From Glandiceps talaboti (taxonomy: Eukaryota; Hemichordata; Enteropneusta; Spengelidae), in assembly GCF_964340395.1 (NCBI RefSeq), contig NC_135567.1, forward strand, positions 5,563,399 through 5,627,398: a DNA stretch of 64,000 nucleotides, given 5' to 3'. The position numbers were made by a program, and so were the translations under genes. Position 1 is the stretch's first letter. Each line of letters starts with the position of its first letter. Below the pieces are notes generated by a model that worked only from the letters and a program-made list of their open reading frames with translations, did not search any database and was not told the DNA's origin. This document shows, piece by piece, positions 9,310 through 19,202 of this stretch.

Positions 9310-11501
9310 CCGGAAGTAACTGGTACATGTAACTGGGAATTGTGGACACGGTGACGGTGCCTGTGTGTACACATTGTCATTGATAACTACAGTAGGTATT
9401 GTCACAGATAAATATAGTAACAGGTATTGCATCCATGGCCAGAAGTCATATATTTTGCAGGAAATACATTTTTACATTTAACTCATGCACGTTTTACGTT
9501 TTTTTAAACAGAAGTTAGAAATCATTTTTTACATTCTCTGACTGCACGAAATACATTCTAAGACCTGGCGGACGGTCCAGGGAGCTTGTAATAAATGCAT
9601 TTAATACATTCTGAACATTTAGAAATTTCTTTCTACCTAGATATTGTAACATAACAATCGAAAATAATGTATAATGTCTCAATTCGGCGATTTCTGGAGT
9701 CTTTGGCCTCCCGGTTTTGATAGTTCGAAAACGTGCAAGTTTTGATACTTAAATGATGACGTCATCACCACATTTGCATACAGAAAACAATTTCACTAGT
9801 ATTCAAAAGAATATTATGTAGTGAAGGACTGGTGTTAATTTCATAGTGTTTAGGAGATGCTATCTTACCCTTTAACCATATCATTGTTTTTATACACAAT
9901 CACAGACCGTAATGTACCCGAGAACACGTGAAGTCTATCCTCGATACTCTGTCTGCATACTGACTAGGTGCGTGACTAACGACGTCCAAGTGAAATCCCA
10001 ATCTATCCAGATATGATGTGATTCGTTTCTGACGTAATTTCGAACCATGAATACGTGTTTAAACAATCAACAATGAAGTTTGCAGGTTGTTTACTAAAAA
10101 TGATATCAAAGCGAAGATCAAAGGAAAGCAAAGACAACAAGTAACAGATAGCGTTGGAATATGAACATATCCTTTTGGACGTCCTAAATGTACAAATAAA
10201 TTGTAAATTTGTAATCAGATGTTTGGGGTGGGACCTCGTTTCTGGCGCATATTGCATGACTAACTGACACCAGCCATCCATCCCATACAGTGACGGTTGT
10301 TTGTACATTATACAAGAATTGTTTTTAGGTAGTGATTTATCGTCGGCATTATTTTTTCAATCAAATGTATTTATTGTGATGTCATACCGACGATGTTATA
10401 CAGTATAAATATATTTGTGTTGTTACCTAGACGGGGATGGGGAGGGGCCGGCTGCGTAACTAGACTGTGTAAAATAAAATAAGATGACTCTGCCGAGACT
10501 TCCAAATCCAAACGGTAAACCCAAACTCTATACATTCCACACACCCAAAAACTTACAGAGCTCGAGACCCTTGATCTTAATACTTAAGACGGCACTTCGC
10601 ACAAAACCCCTACCCCTTTCCAGCACATTTTGGGTGAATCGACGTAACATAGTCATTACTATACGTTTGTGTTAAACCTCAGACCACTATGAACACAAGG
10701 TTGCCGAGCTTAGAATATTATTAAACCAGTATTCTGACATGATAGTTTATTATACCCTATGTGTGAATTCCTCGTACTCAAAGTGGGGCTATCGATTTAA
10801 TGTGCCACGTCATGCCCGATGATCGACGGGATATTAACGAAGACGTCCGGTTCGCTTCCCTGCGATGTCTCTTTGAGTCGAGCCTAGTGGCACAAATGTT
10901 ACAATAATGTAACGATAAAAAGTGCACAGCTGAGAAAAGTGAAACATGGTTCATGTTTTGATTTTCGATGAGTCTCAAAAAATGGATGTTCAAAAATCGA
11001 TATCAACATCCAAAAATCAACTTCGAAATTACTTGTATTTCTAAATGTCGATTGCTTAAAAACGTATTCATGGTTTGAAAACGAATCATATCATCTCTGG
11101 ATAGATAGGATTTTACTTGGACGTCGTTAGTCACGCACCCGACTATCTTTCAATCTCAAACTATTGGAAGTCTCAGATTGATACACCATAAATACATTTG
11201 CGAAGTGTCTGGGCTACATAATTTTAATCATTCAAGGACATAAAATTGATATTACATATAGTGGACATAAATGAGTTACAAATTACTGTCGTGTTCTGCA
11301 ACATTTTCTGCTGAAGACATTTTTATTTTTCATGAACATCAACTGGAATTTGTAAAGTGATTATTTCTCCCTCAAGCATACTAAGTGCATTGTTAAAATT
11401 TATGGATGGGGTACCAATCTTTCTAAAATTCTTGCATACAACAATTGAGCTTCTGCATGACTCCTCCAAATTCTGTACTTGTGTGTACACATGAAACATA
11501 T
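9310..11501. other. Core of the foldback element, no gene recognised
   Basis: About 2.2 kb between the arms. Open frames of 60-101 codons exist (for example 10003-10308 minus and 10778-10993 minus), but none shows a known domain. The core contains a second, nested inverted repeat at 9967/11139. A transposase would be expected here in a complete element and is not seen. Confidence 0.4.
9967..11139. mobile_element. Nested 1.17-kb inverted-repeat element
   Basis: Arms of about 100 bp at 9967-10071 and 11044-11139 are reverse complements with some mismatches. Shared blocks are GGTGCGTGACTAACGACGTC, ATCTATCCAGA and CCATGAATACGT. It may be a separate miniature transposon inserted in the core or an inner part of the same foldback. 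No target duplication is visible. Confidence 0.55.
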
Positions 11502-11601
11502 GTCACTAACACGTGACTTGTGGGGATTCCACTTCTGTACGTCTGGGAAATCGCTTCTGACAGAGAAATCGTTTCTGTTGCAGAAATGTCTGACATCACA
11601 G

Positions 11602-12199
11602 AAATTGCTTTGAAACTCTTATCATTGAGAGAGCTGAAATTGCTTTGAACTCTATCATTGAGAGAGCTGAAATTGCTTTGAACTCGGTCATTGAGAGCGC
11701 GGATATTGCTTTGAACGCCCAGTCATTGAGAGCGGTAAAATTGCTTTGAACGCCCAGTCATTGAGAGCGGTGAAATTGCTTTGAACGCCCAGTCATTGAG
11801 AGCGCGGAAATTGCTTTGAACGCCCAGTCATTGAGAGCGGTGAAATTGCTTTGAACGCCCAGTCATTGAGAGCGCGGAAATTGCTTTGAACGCTCAGTCA
11901 TTGAGAGCGCTGAAATTGCTTTGAACGCCCAGTCATTGAGAGCGCGGAAATTGCTTTGAACGCTCAGTCATTGAGAGCGCGGAAATTGCTTTGAACGCCC
12001 AGTCATTGAGAGCGCGGAAATTGCTTTGAACGCCCAGTCATTGAGAGCGCGGAAATTGCTTTGAACGCTCAGTCATTGAGAGCGCTGAAATTGCTTTGAA
12101 CGCCCAGTCATTGAGAGCGCGGAAATTGCTTTGAACGCTCAGTCATTGAGAGCGCGGAAATTGCTTTGAACGCCCGGCAATCATTGAGAGCGCGGAAAT
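11602..12199 (-). repeat. 35-bp minisatellite, right array (about 17 copies)
   Basis: It is the reverse complement of the left array's unit. Innermost units show the same variants as on the left (ATAAGAGTTT, then ATAGAGTT), and the outermost unit carries the same ATTG variant. Extra copies lie in the middle, as expected if the array expanded after the inverted duplication. Confidence 0.95.
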
Positions 12200-12463
12200 G
12201 TCCTTCTCGTCCACCGTAGTTCTTACTTCCACACAGTATTTTTCTAAAATATTCACAGCATTTTTGATAACACACTTTGTGCGCTTAGCATCTTTGTGTG
12301 ACACCAGTTCTGCAAGATCTTCTTTAGACACTTTCCAAAAACGTGGATTATCGTTTGCCGCCATGGCCATTGACCCGTCTGAATATTTGTCATCTGCAAG
12401 GAGGACGCTCACGCATGTGCAATGGGCGGGCAATAGTCCACTCGACTTTAGCTTTTCATTCAT
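12143..12463 (-). CDS. Unknown protein fragment in the right foldback arm
   Basis: The minus-strand frame holds MAMAANDNPRFWKVSKEDL, then AELVSHKDAKRTKCVIKNAV and NILEKYCVEV before running into the minisatellite, which supplies its C-terminal end. The start at MAMAAND (about 12369) is preferred over the upstream Met because of its ATGGCCATGGCGG context. The KRTKCVIKNAVNILEKYC segment loosely recalls the N-terminal helical domain of Crypton-derived (DUF3504/ZMYM-type) recombinase relatives. The left arm encodes the same KRTKCVIKNA at 8611-8640 on the plus strand. A transposon gene fragment is likely; the family is a guess. Confidence 0.35.
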   Translation of the reverse strand: MNEKLKSSGLLPAHCTCVSVLLADDKYSDGSMAMAANDNPRFWKVSKEDLAELVSHKDAKRTKCVIKNAVNILEKYCVEVRTTVDEKDISALSMIAGRSKQFPRSQ

Positions 12464-12893
12464 GGAACTATTGCCCTATGGGGCAATAGATCGTCATTTC
12501 CCGAGCAACAGTATTCAAATTACGCATACCATGTGAAAGGGCATTGACCAATCGCAACACGACTCAAGCAGATGATGTGTTATAATCTACCATGCTGCCC
12601 TGTGCGAAAGTAGCATGCCTGTTGGCAGCATTGTTATCTTTAACATCATCTACTACAAATATTTCTTGTCGCCATCTTCGTACATATATTATGATATGGC
12701 ATGAAGACAAATTATTTTAAAACTGAGAATTTTAGATTTACCACTTTTACCAGAATATATTCTATTTATAACTCATTGTCATTTGATATTTCATTTGTCA
12801 GAAATAAACAAACATTTGAAGAATTGTAATACTCAGATTGCAAATCATTACCACGAGCTACTCGTGAACAGGTTTGATCATGAGAATCCCTGG

Positions 12894-12962
12894 GTACCTG
12901 GGTGTCAGTTTGTTATTGTACAAAATCCCAGTACCTGGGTGTCAGTTTGTTATTGTACAATT
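12894..12962. repeat. Two-copy 37-bp tandem repeat
   Basis: GTACCTGGGTGTCAGTTTGT and the following bases are repeated once. The unit is unrelated to the 37-bp minisatellite further right despite the equal length. Confidence 0.8.
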
Positions 12963-12973
12963 TGTTGTTTAAT

Positions 12974-13767
12974 GTAATTTTTATGGGTGTTTCTATTTAT
13001 CTTGTATTGTAACTGTAGTTTTTATGGGTGTTTCTATTTATCTTGTATTGTAACTGTAGTTTTTATGGGTGTTTCTATTTATCTTGTATTGTAACTGTAG
13101 TTTTTATGGGTGTTTCTATTTATCTTGTATTGTAACTGTAGTTTTTATGGGTGTTTCTATTTATCTTGTATTGTAACTGTAGTTTTTATGGGTGTTTCTA
13201 TTTATCTTGTATTGTAACTGTAGTTTTTATGGGTGTTTCTATTTATCTTGTATTTTAACTGTAGTTTTTTTGGGTGTTTCTATTTATCTTGTATTGTAAC
13301 TGTAGTTTTTGTGGGTGTTTCTATTTATCTTGTATTGTAACTGTAATTTTTATGGGTGTTTCTATTTATCTTGTATTGTAACTGTAGTTTTTTTGGGTGT
13401 TTCTATTTATCTTGTATTGTAACTGTAATTTTTATGGGTGTTTCTATTTATCTTGTATTTTAACTGTAGTTTTTTTGGGTGTTTCTATTTATCTTGTATT
13501 GTAACTGTAGTTTTTGTGGGTGTTTCTATTTATCTTGTATTGTAACTGTAGTTTTTATGGGTGTTTCTATTTATCTTGTATTGTAACTGTAGTTTTTATG
13601 GGTGTTTCTATTTATCTTGTATTGTAACTGTAGTTTTTATGGGTGTTTCTATTTATCTTGTATTGTAACTGTAGTTTTTATGGGTGTTTCTATTTATCTT
13701 GTATTGTAACTGTAGTTTTTATGGGTGTTTCTATTTATCTTGTATTGTAACTGTAGTTTTTGTGGGT
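12974..13767 (+). repeat. 41-bp minisatellite, about 19 copies
   Basis: The unit is GTTTTTATGGGTGTTTCTAT followed by TTATCTTGTATTGTAACTGTA. Most copies differ at no more than two positions (ATGGG, TTGGG or GTGGG). The last unit runs into TTGTCTTTTATGTC without a break, so the array probably grew by unequal exchange inside the sequence that continues to the right. Confidence 0.95.
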
Positions 13768-13872
13768 TGTCTTTTATGTCTATGTATATTTGTTTTGGGG
13801 TCCATTTTTATAGTGGTTTGTCACCTGTGTGGACTGCCTGACTAATGTCAAAGTTCAATCAATCAATCATTT
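13768..13872 (+). mobile_element. Possible LINE 3' end with (ATCA)n tail
   Basis: After a G-rich block, the sequence GGACTGCCTGACTAATGTCA leads into AAGTTCAATCAATCAATC. A short 3' end closing in a simple tetranucleotide repeat is typical of CR1/L2-type LINEs. No RT coding sequence is attached. The call is weak and based on form alone. Confidence 0.3.
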
Positions 13873-14450
13873 CATGACATTATTACATCACCTAAATTAC
13901 ACACAATTTCAGAAATACACCAATCTTACATTGGTCCCCAGTGGTGGATTGTTTCAGTAAAGTTGCCCCTGCTTCATGAGTTAGCAAACATGAATATTCA
14001 ATAGATGAACAATAAATATTCATTACTCATAAGCTTATTACTTTAGTGAAAAGATCTTGTATATTCATTGTGCATCTACTGAATATGTAGATTTCTTACA
14101 CCCACAAAAATCAATGTGGGTCCAAACCTACACTAATCAGTCAATTCAGCATAAGTTAAAATTGATTGAGTGAGTTATATATCATGAAATGACCTTGGGA
14201 ACCCATATTTTATTTCATTTCCAAGAGTTGTGTTCCGTTTTAAACTGGGAGATAACAGAGCCAATTAGTTTGTAACATGGCAAGAAAATATACATTCAGA
14301 ATTGTGTAATGGTACAAGATACATTCAGAATTGTGTAATGGTAGAAGGTACATTTATTTTTCTCAAGATAACCACCAAAATATCTAGATGTGTATGTAGA
14401 CAATCACATCATACTACAGTCACATAATATATACATGTTTTCAAACTTAC
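13873..14450. other. AT-rich sequence, possibly intronic
   Basis: No gene or strong repeat, apart from a short tandem duplication (TACATTCAGAATTGTGTAAT) around 14290-14340. It lies downstream of the minus-strand exon at 14451 and may be its intron. Confidence 0.3.
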
Positions 14451-14544
14451 GTTGATATCCTCAGAGGCATACTTGTCACCATATTTTACAACCATTTCGC
14501 TAAGTATTTCATCATATTTAGATTTATTCACGTCATCATCCTTC
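14451..14544 (-). CDS. Probable internal exon of an unidentified gene
   Basis: On the minus strand, the acceptor ACACAG and the donor GTAAGT bracket 94 bases. Only one frame is open: one leftover base, then 31 codons reading KDDDVNKSKYDEILSEMVVK and YGDKYASEDIN, ending in phase 0. The composition (charged, amphipathic, no low complexity) looks like a real protein. Other frames have stops. Flanking exons were not found within 1.5 kb, and the protein is not recognised. Confidence 0.45.
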
Positions 14545-15752
14545 CTGTGTGTAAGCGTTCAGACAAAAAAACATGAAATTAAAGAAACTCTGTACTATAC
14601 TTCAAGCACTGTGAGGACCAAGGAACAAACAACATTAACTGCCTATGTATGAGTGAATGAAAATATTATACACACTCAAGAATAGTGTATCTACATGTAT
14701 CTATTCATATAGGTCTTGTTCAACTCAGTAAAAAACACCATCAAAAGTCATGATCTCATAGAAAAATAACATTGGGTACATAATGTACATTTACAGGTAA
14801 TTTCCAAATGCACATTCTGCATTCACTTCTCTATAGATCCCTGTTGTTACCTTTGCAATATACACCAGGATTATTAGCAGGGTTGGGATAGAGACAAGAG
14901 TCAAATTTCGATACAACTAAATCAGATACTAAGACCAGGAATGATAAATTATCCCCTAAAACCAGTAAGTCACAAACCAGTTTCTCCGAAACACCATGTG
15001 AGGGCACAACTTTCCAAAATGGCAGCATCCATCGAATTGGCCCTAACAACCTAACAATAGTTTCACCAGTGACGTATAATGCTATTTTAATATCAAAAAT
15101 GTTTGGTGGACATTCCAAATGAGTAGCTTTTGGAGATTATGCGACTTTTTGATAGTATGCATATATACAGCACAATGATTAAAATTCAAACTATATATTC
15201 TAGGTCCTTGGCTCTACCACTAATACTTAGGTATTTTTTCTGATTATTCCCTACACTAATAATAATTACTCTTTGTCTAGTACGGATTTTTAAGACATAT
15301 ACAAAGTGCAAAATACAGTTGTCTGCTAAACATTTTTGAAATCTACAGAAAAAAATGGTTTTAGAAAAGTAATATTTTATTTGGTACCTTATTTTGGTAC
15401 CAATTGGCTAAAATCAGGGTCTGGCTAATACACCAGTACTGAGGATCAAGTGGGAAGGTAAACTAGGTCGCTAAAAATGCAACAATTCATAATTACCGGA
15501 ATCAACCTAACTAAGACTGAGTTTTAATGTATATCGTTGTGTAAATATGTTTTATTGTATTAATTATGATGATAATTGTTTGTTTATTCATTCAACACAT
15601 GTACTTTTACTCTATCAAAGCTGAGATGAACTTTTTTTTATGTTGTGAAATAATTATATACTTAGGGTCGAAACTAATTGCTCAATGTCAAATAAAAACA
15701 TTTTTTTTTACTTTGCGGTGTGGAATGAGCCACTTTAGTTCTCATCCTACAA
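14545..15752. other. AT-rich sequence, no gene recognised
   Basis: A 95-codon minus-strand frame at 14831-15118 ends near a possible donor (GCAAAG|GTAACA) but lacks a convincing acceptor and any family resemblance. It may be upstream intron of the exon at 14451. Confidence 0.3.
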
Positions 15753-17304
15753 CTGGCTTGGTATTCATAGCACTACATAATGGCTTGGTATTCATAGCAC
15801 TACATACTGGCTTGGTATTCATAGCACTACATACTACTACATACTGGCTTGGTATTCATAGCACTACATACTACTACATACTGGCTTGGTATTCATAGCA
15901 CTACATAATGGCTTGGTATTCATAGCACTACATAATACTACATACTGGCTTGGTATTCATAGCACTACATACTGGCTAGGTATTCATAGCACTAAATACT
16001 ACTACATACTGGCTTGGTATTCATAGCACTACATACTACTACATACTGGCTAGGTATTCATAGCACTACATATTGGCTTGGTATTCATATCACTACATAC
16101 TACTACATACTGGCTTGGTATTCATATCACTACATACTTCTACATACTGGCTTTGTAATCATAGTACTATATACTACTACATACTGTCTTTGTATTCATA
16201 GCACTAAATACTACTACATACCGGCTTTGTATTCATAGCACTACACACTACTACATAATGGCTTTGTATTCAAGGCAGTACATACTACTACATATTGGAT
16301 TTGTATTCATAGCACTACATACTGCTATATACTGGCTTTGTATTCATAGCACTACATACTACTACATAATGGCTTTGTATTCATAGCACTACATACTACT
16401 ACATATTGGATTTGTATTCATAGCACTACATACTGCTATATACTGGCTTTGTATTCATAGCACTACATACTACTACATAATGGCTTTGTATTCATAGCAC
16501 TACATACTACTACATATTGGATTTGTATTCATAGCACTAAATACTACTACATACTGGCTTTGTATTCATAGCACTAAATACTACTACATATTGGATTTGT
16601 ATCACTACACACTACTACATACTGGCTTTGTATTCATAGCACTACATACACTACTACTACATACTGGATTTGTATTCATAGCACTACATACTATAGTCTT
16701 GCTGCTAGACGTTCGGGCTTTCTTTCGATGCTAAAACTATAAGCGAACGAAGTTCGCATGTGAGGGCCGGATGTTCCATCATCGATAGCGTTGTTCGGCT
16801 GTGTGTTGTATTTTATCGGAAGAACATCCGAGGGCTAGCTGATAGACTATACATACTACTACATACTTCTACATACTGGCTTTGTAATCATAGTACTATA
16901 TACTACTACATACTGTCTTTGTATTCATAGCACTAAATACTACTACATAACGGCTTTGTATTCATAGCACTATACACTACTACATAATGGCTTTGTATTC
17001 AAGGCAGTACATACTACTACATATTGGATTTGTATTCATAGCACTACATACTGCTATATACTGGCTTTGTATTCATAGCACTACATACTACTACATAATG
17101 GCTTTGTATTCATAGCACTACATACTACTACATACTGGCTTTGTATTCATAGCACTACATACTACTACATATTGGCTTTGTATTCATAGCACTACACACT
17201 ACTACATAATGGCTTTGTATTCAAAGCACTACATACTACTACATACTGGCTTTGTATTCATAGCACTACACACTACTACATATTGGCTTTGTATCCATAG
17301 CACT
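15753..17304 (+). repeat. 37-bp minisatellite, array 1
   Basis: The unit is TGGCTTTGTATTCATAGCAC followed by TACATACTACTACATAC. The first 350 bp use GGCTTGG instead of GGCTTTG, and shorter units lacking one CTACATA block are common. A miniature element interrupts it at 16694-16849, and a LINE bounds its right side. Because 37 is not a multiple of 3, all three phases are read in turn and long apparent frames result. Confidence 0.95.
16694..16849 (+). mobile_element. Mutator-like miniature element, copy A (156 bp)
   Basis: The termini are TAGTCTTGCTGCTAG and CTAGCTGATAGACTA. TACATACTA, 9 bp, stands directly on both sides as a perfect target duplication. Internally GTTCGGGCTTTCTTTCGATG, GCGAACGAAGTTCGC and GTTGTTCGGCTGTGTG match the copies at 36853 and (reverse strand) 35534. 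A 9-bp duplication points to the Mutator superfamily. There is no coding capacity. It is a deletion derivative of the longer copy. Confidence 0.75.
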
Positions 17305-18327
17305 GATATGTGTATATTTCTACTTAAAGAGACAATCAGGTATTATAAGTCGAATGGCAGCCCAGTTTTCGTATGTTTCCTTGACGCTGAAAAGGCGTTC
17401 GATAGAGTGAATCACTGGACTCTCTTAAAGAAAATGATTGACAGATCAGTGCCGACCTATATTGTTCGGCTACTTTCAAATTGGTTTGTAATACAAAAGT
17501 TTTGTACTCGTTGGTCAAATTCTCTTTCCATGTGTTTCAACGTAACTAATGGAGTTCGACAAGGGGGAATTTTATCCCCATTTCTTTTCAATGTTTATGT
17601 TGATTCACTTAACAGGTCACTGTCTCGTGCCAGGGTTGGTTGTGAAGTGGGTGGAATTGCAATTAATAACTTGTCATATGCGGACGATATGTGTCTCATC
17701 TCTCCATCTATCAAAGGCCTCAGAAAACTTATTAATATCTGTGAACAATATGCTGATGATCATGATATCATCTATAATGCTAGAAAATCTAAATGTGTAC
17801 ACTTTAAGGCATCCACAAAACTGTCTGTCATTCCCCCAATCAACCTTTGTGGGAATCTTCTCGAATTCGTATCAAGTTTTAATTACTTGGGACATGTTTT
17901 TACTGATGACCTGAAAGACAATCGGGATATTTTGAAACAGCGTAGAGCACTTTGTGGTAGAGCCAACTTTTTATTGAGAAAGTTTTCTGCATGTACTATA
18001 TCGGTGAAACTGCGTCTCCTCACAGCGTTTTGCAATAACATTTACGGAAACCATTTATGGTGTGATTTCAATGTAAGTAGTATGCAAAATATAATTATCT
18101 GTCACAACAATGCGTTCCGGAGACTGATAGGACTTCCAAGTTCTGCCAGTGCATCTAGCATGTTTGTCTTCAATTCAGTTAATTCTCTCTCTGTTTTGAG
18201 AAGAAAGGCGGCATTTAGGTTTATGCTACGTCTTTTTGACAGCCAAAATGTTCTGATTACTCGTGTTATTACTTGTGATGTACGGTTCTGTGGGCTTCAG
18301 GCCCACTGGTTGAAGATTTTACATTGA
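17305..18327 (+). CDS. Non-LTR retrotransposon reverse transcriptase, C-terminal 340 residues
   Basis: RNA-templated DNA synthesis for LINE retrotransposition. The frame carries motif A (FLDAEKAFDRVNH, about residues 24-36, first catalytic Asp), motif B (NGVRQGGILSPFLFNVY, about 82-98), motif C (YADDMCLI, about 122-129, the other two catalytic Asp) and the thumb segment FNYLGHVFTDD. It stays open to a TGA 5' of the tail. The endonuclease and fingers are missing through 5' truncation, so it cannot act by itself. The first codons shown by a longer open frame (from 17209) belong to the minisatellite. The clade is undetermined (CR1/L2/Jockey-type group). Confidence 0.85.
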   Translation, partial: DMCIFLLKETIRYYKSNGSPVFVCFLDAEKAFDRVNHWTLLKKMIDRSVPTYIVRLLSNWFVIQKFCTRWSNSLSMCFNVTNGVRQGGILSPFLFNVYVDSLNRSLSRARVGCEVGGIAINNLSYADDMCLISPSIKGLRKLINICEQYADDHDIIYNARKSKCVHFKASTKLSVIPPINLCGNLLEFVSSFNYLGHVFTDDLKDNRDILKQRRALCGRANFLLRKFSACTISVKLRLLTAFCNNIYGNHLWCDFNVSSMQNIIICHNNAFRRLIGLPSSASASSMFVFNSVNSLSVLRRKAAFRFMLRLFDSQNVLITRVITCDVRFCGLQAHWLKILH

Positions 18328-18455
18328 TCTTCTTTTTTTTTCTGTAATATTTTCTGTTTGTATTTGTCTGTTATGTAAAAATTTTGCTGTCGTGTGGTAT
18401 ATTTTCTGTCCTCCCTGGACCATGGGTCTGTAATAAAGTTTAAATAATAATAATA
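17305..18455 (+). mobile_element. 5'-truncated LINE inserted in the 37-bp array
   Basis: The array breaks off at ...TATCCATAGCACT and resumes as GTACTACATACTGGC after the LINE. The element begins in the middle of the RT gene and keeps a 3' untranslated region of about 110 bp with a polyadenylation-like AATAAAG. It ends in (TAA)n, as expected from target-primed reverse transcription with 5' truncation. It is the least decayed LINE in the window. Confidence 0.85.
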
Positions 18456-18456
18456 A

Positions 18457-18815
18457 TACAGTACTACATACTGGCTTTGTATCCATAGCACTACATACCC
18501 GCGGTACTACTACATACTGGCTTTGTATCCATAGCACTACATACCCGCAGTACTACTACATACTGGCTTTGTATCCATAGCACTACATACCCGCAGTACT
18601 ACTACATACTGGCTTTGTATCCATAGCACTACATACCCGCGGTACTACTACATACTGGCTTTGTATCCATAGCACTACATACCCGCGGTACTACTACATA
18701 TTGGCTTTGTATCCATAGCACTACATACCCGCGGTACTACTACATACTGGCTTTGTATCCATAGCACTACATACCCGCAGTACTACTACATACTGGCTTT
18801 GTATTCATAGCACTA
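18457..18815 (+). repeat. 46-bp variant array of the 37-bp minisatellite
   Basis: Here the unit is extended by CCCGCRGTA, giving CCCGCGGTACTACTACATAC followed by TGGCTTTGTATCCATAGCACTACATA, a 46-bp period over about seven copies. TCCATAGC replaces TTCATAGC, as in the last unit before the LINE, which shows that the LINE landed inside this variant block. Confidence 0.9.
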
Positions 18816-18908
18816 CATATCTGGCCCGAGTACGAGTAAAGAGACAAGTTTACAGAGTGTATATATAACGATTAGAGTTTAATGATTTATTGATTGAATG
18901 ATTGATTG

Positions 18909-18943
<35 letters not shown>

Positions 18944-19202
18944 ATAATTTTACCATTGACTAATATGGACAAAGATGTAAAATGAGTACACATTCGATGG
19001 ATTGCTAATATTTGGTAGCCTTGTATGTAATTCTTTCGTTATTTGCTTTCACACTCAACATAGTCGAGTTACATTGCTTTTTGCCGGACAGTGTTGAGTG
19101 AAACGCGTGCACCGTTAAGGAGGACTGCCCTATACTGTACACAATTGAGTAAATTCTCTGTAACATGAAAAGGACCAGAATTACGCACGGAGGCAGAACG
19201 AC
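18816..19202. other. Spacer with (GATT)n microsatellite
   Basis: A GATT tetranucleotide tract with ATTT interruptions lies at about 18886-18944, and nothing else is recognised. It is the left flank of the tandem 3-kb units. Confidence 0.6.

Larger units (their letters stand above)
8608..12287. mobile_element. Foldback (FB-like) element with minisatellite-bearing arms
   Basis: Left arm 8608-9309 and right arm 11502-12287 are inverted copies. Both read, from outside in: TAAGCGCACAAAGTGTG, GGTGGACGAGAAGGACATTT, a 35-bp minisatellite array, and GTGGAATCCCCACAAGTCAC. Innermost array variants occur in the same order in both arms, so the arms are homologous. The left arm has extra sequence between the first two blocks, and the arrays differ in copy number. 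Long terminal inverted repeats made of short tandem units are the hallmark of Drosophila FB and Galileo-type foldback transposons. Exact outer termini and target duplications were not found, so the structure is clear but the class is inferred. Confidence 0.6.

Noticed and set aside
13940-14000. Downstream minus-strand exon partner for 14451 (GGCAACTTTACTGAAACAAT before a GTAAGA)
   Set aside because: The frame required by the phase-0 donor meets a TGA, and the acceptor lacks a pyrimidine tract.
15566-16238. Frames of 74-110 codons rich in HTTTYWLCIHS
   Set aside because: The 37-bp minisatellite contains no stop in most phases. The same peptide appears in all arrays and phases, including 27738-28082, 36858-37609 and 60338-62409.
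15753-17304. CRISPR-like array
   Set aside because: Repeats are directly tandem with no unique spacers, and the DNA is clearly animal.
17336-17914. Other-frame and opposite-strand open frames over the LINE
   Set aside because: Shadows of the RT frame at 17305-18327, which has all motifs.
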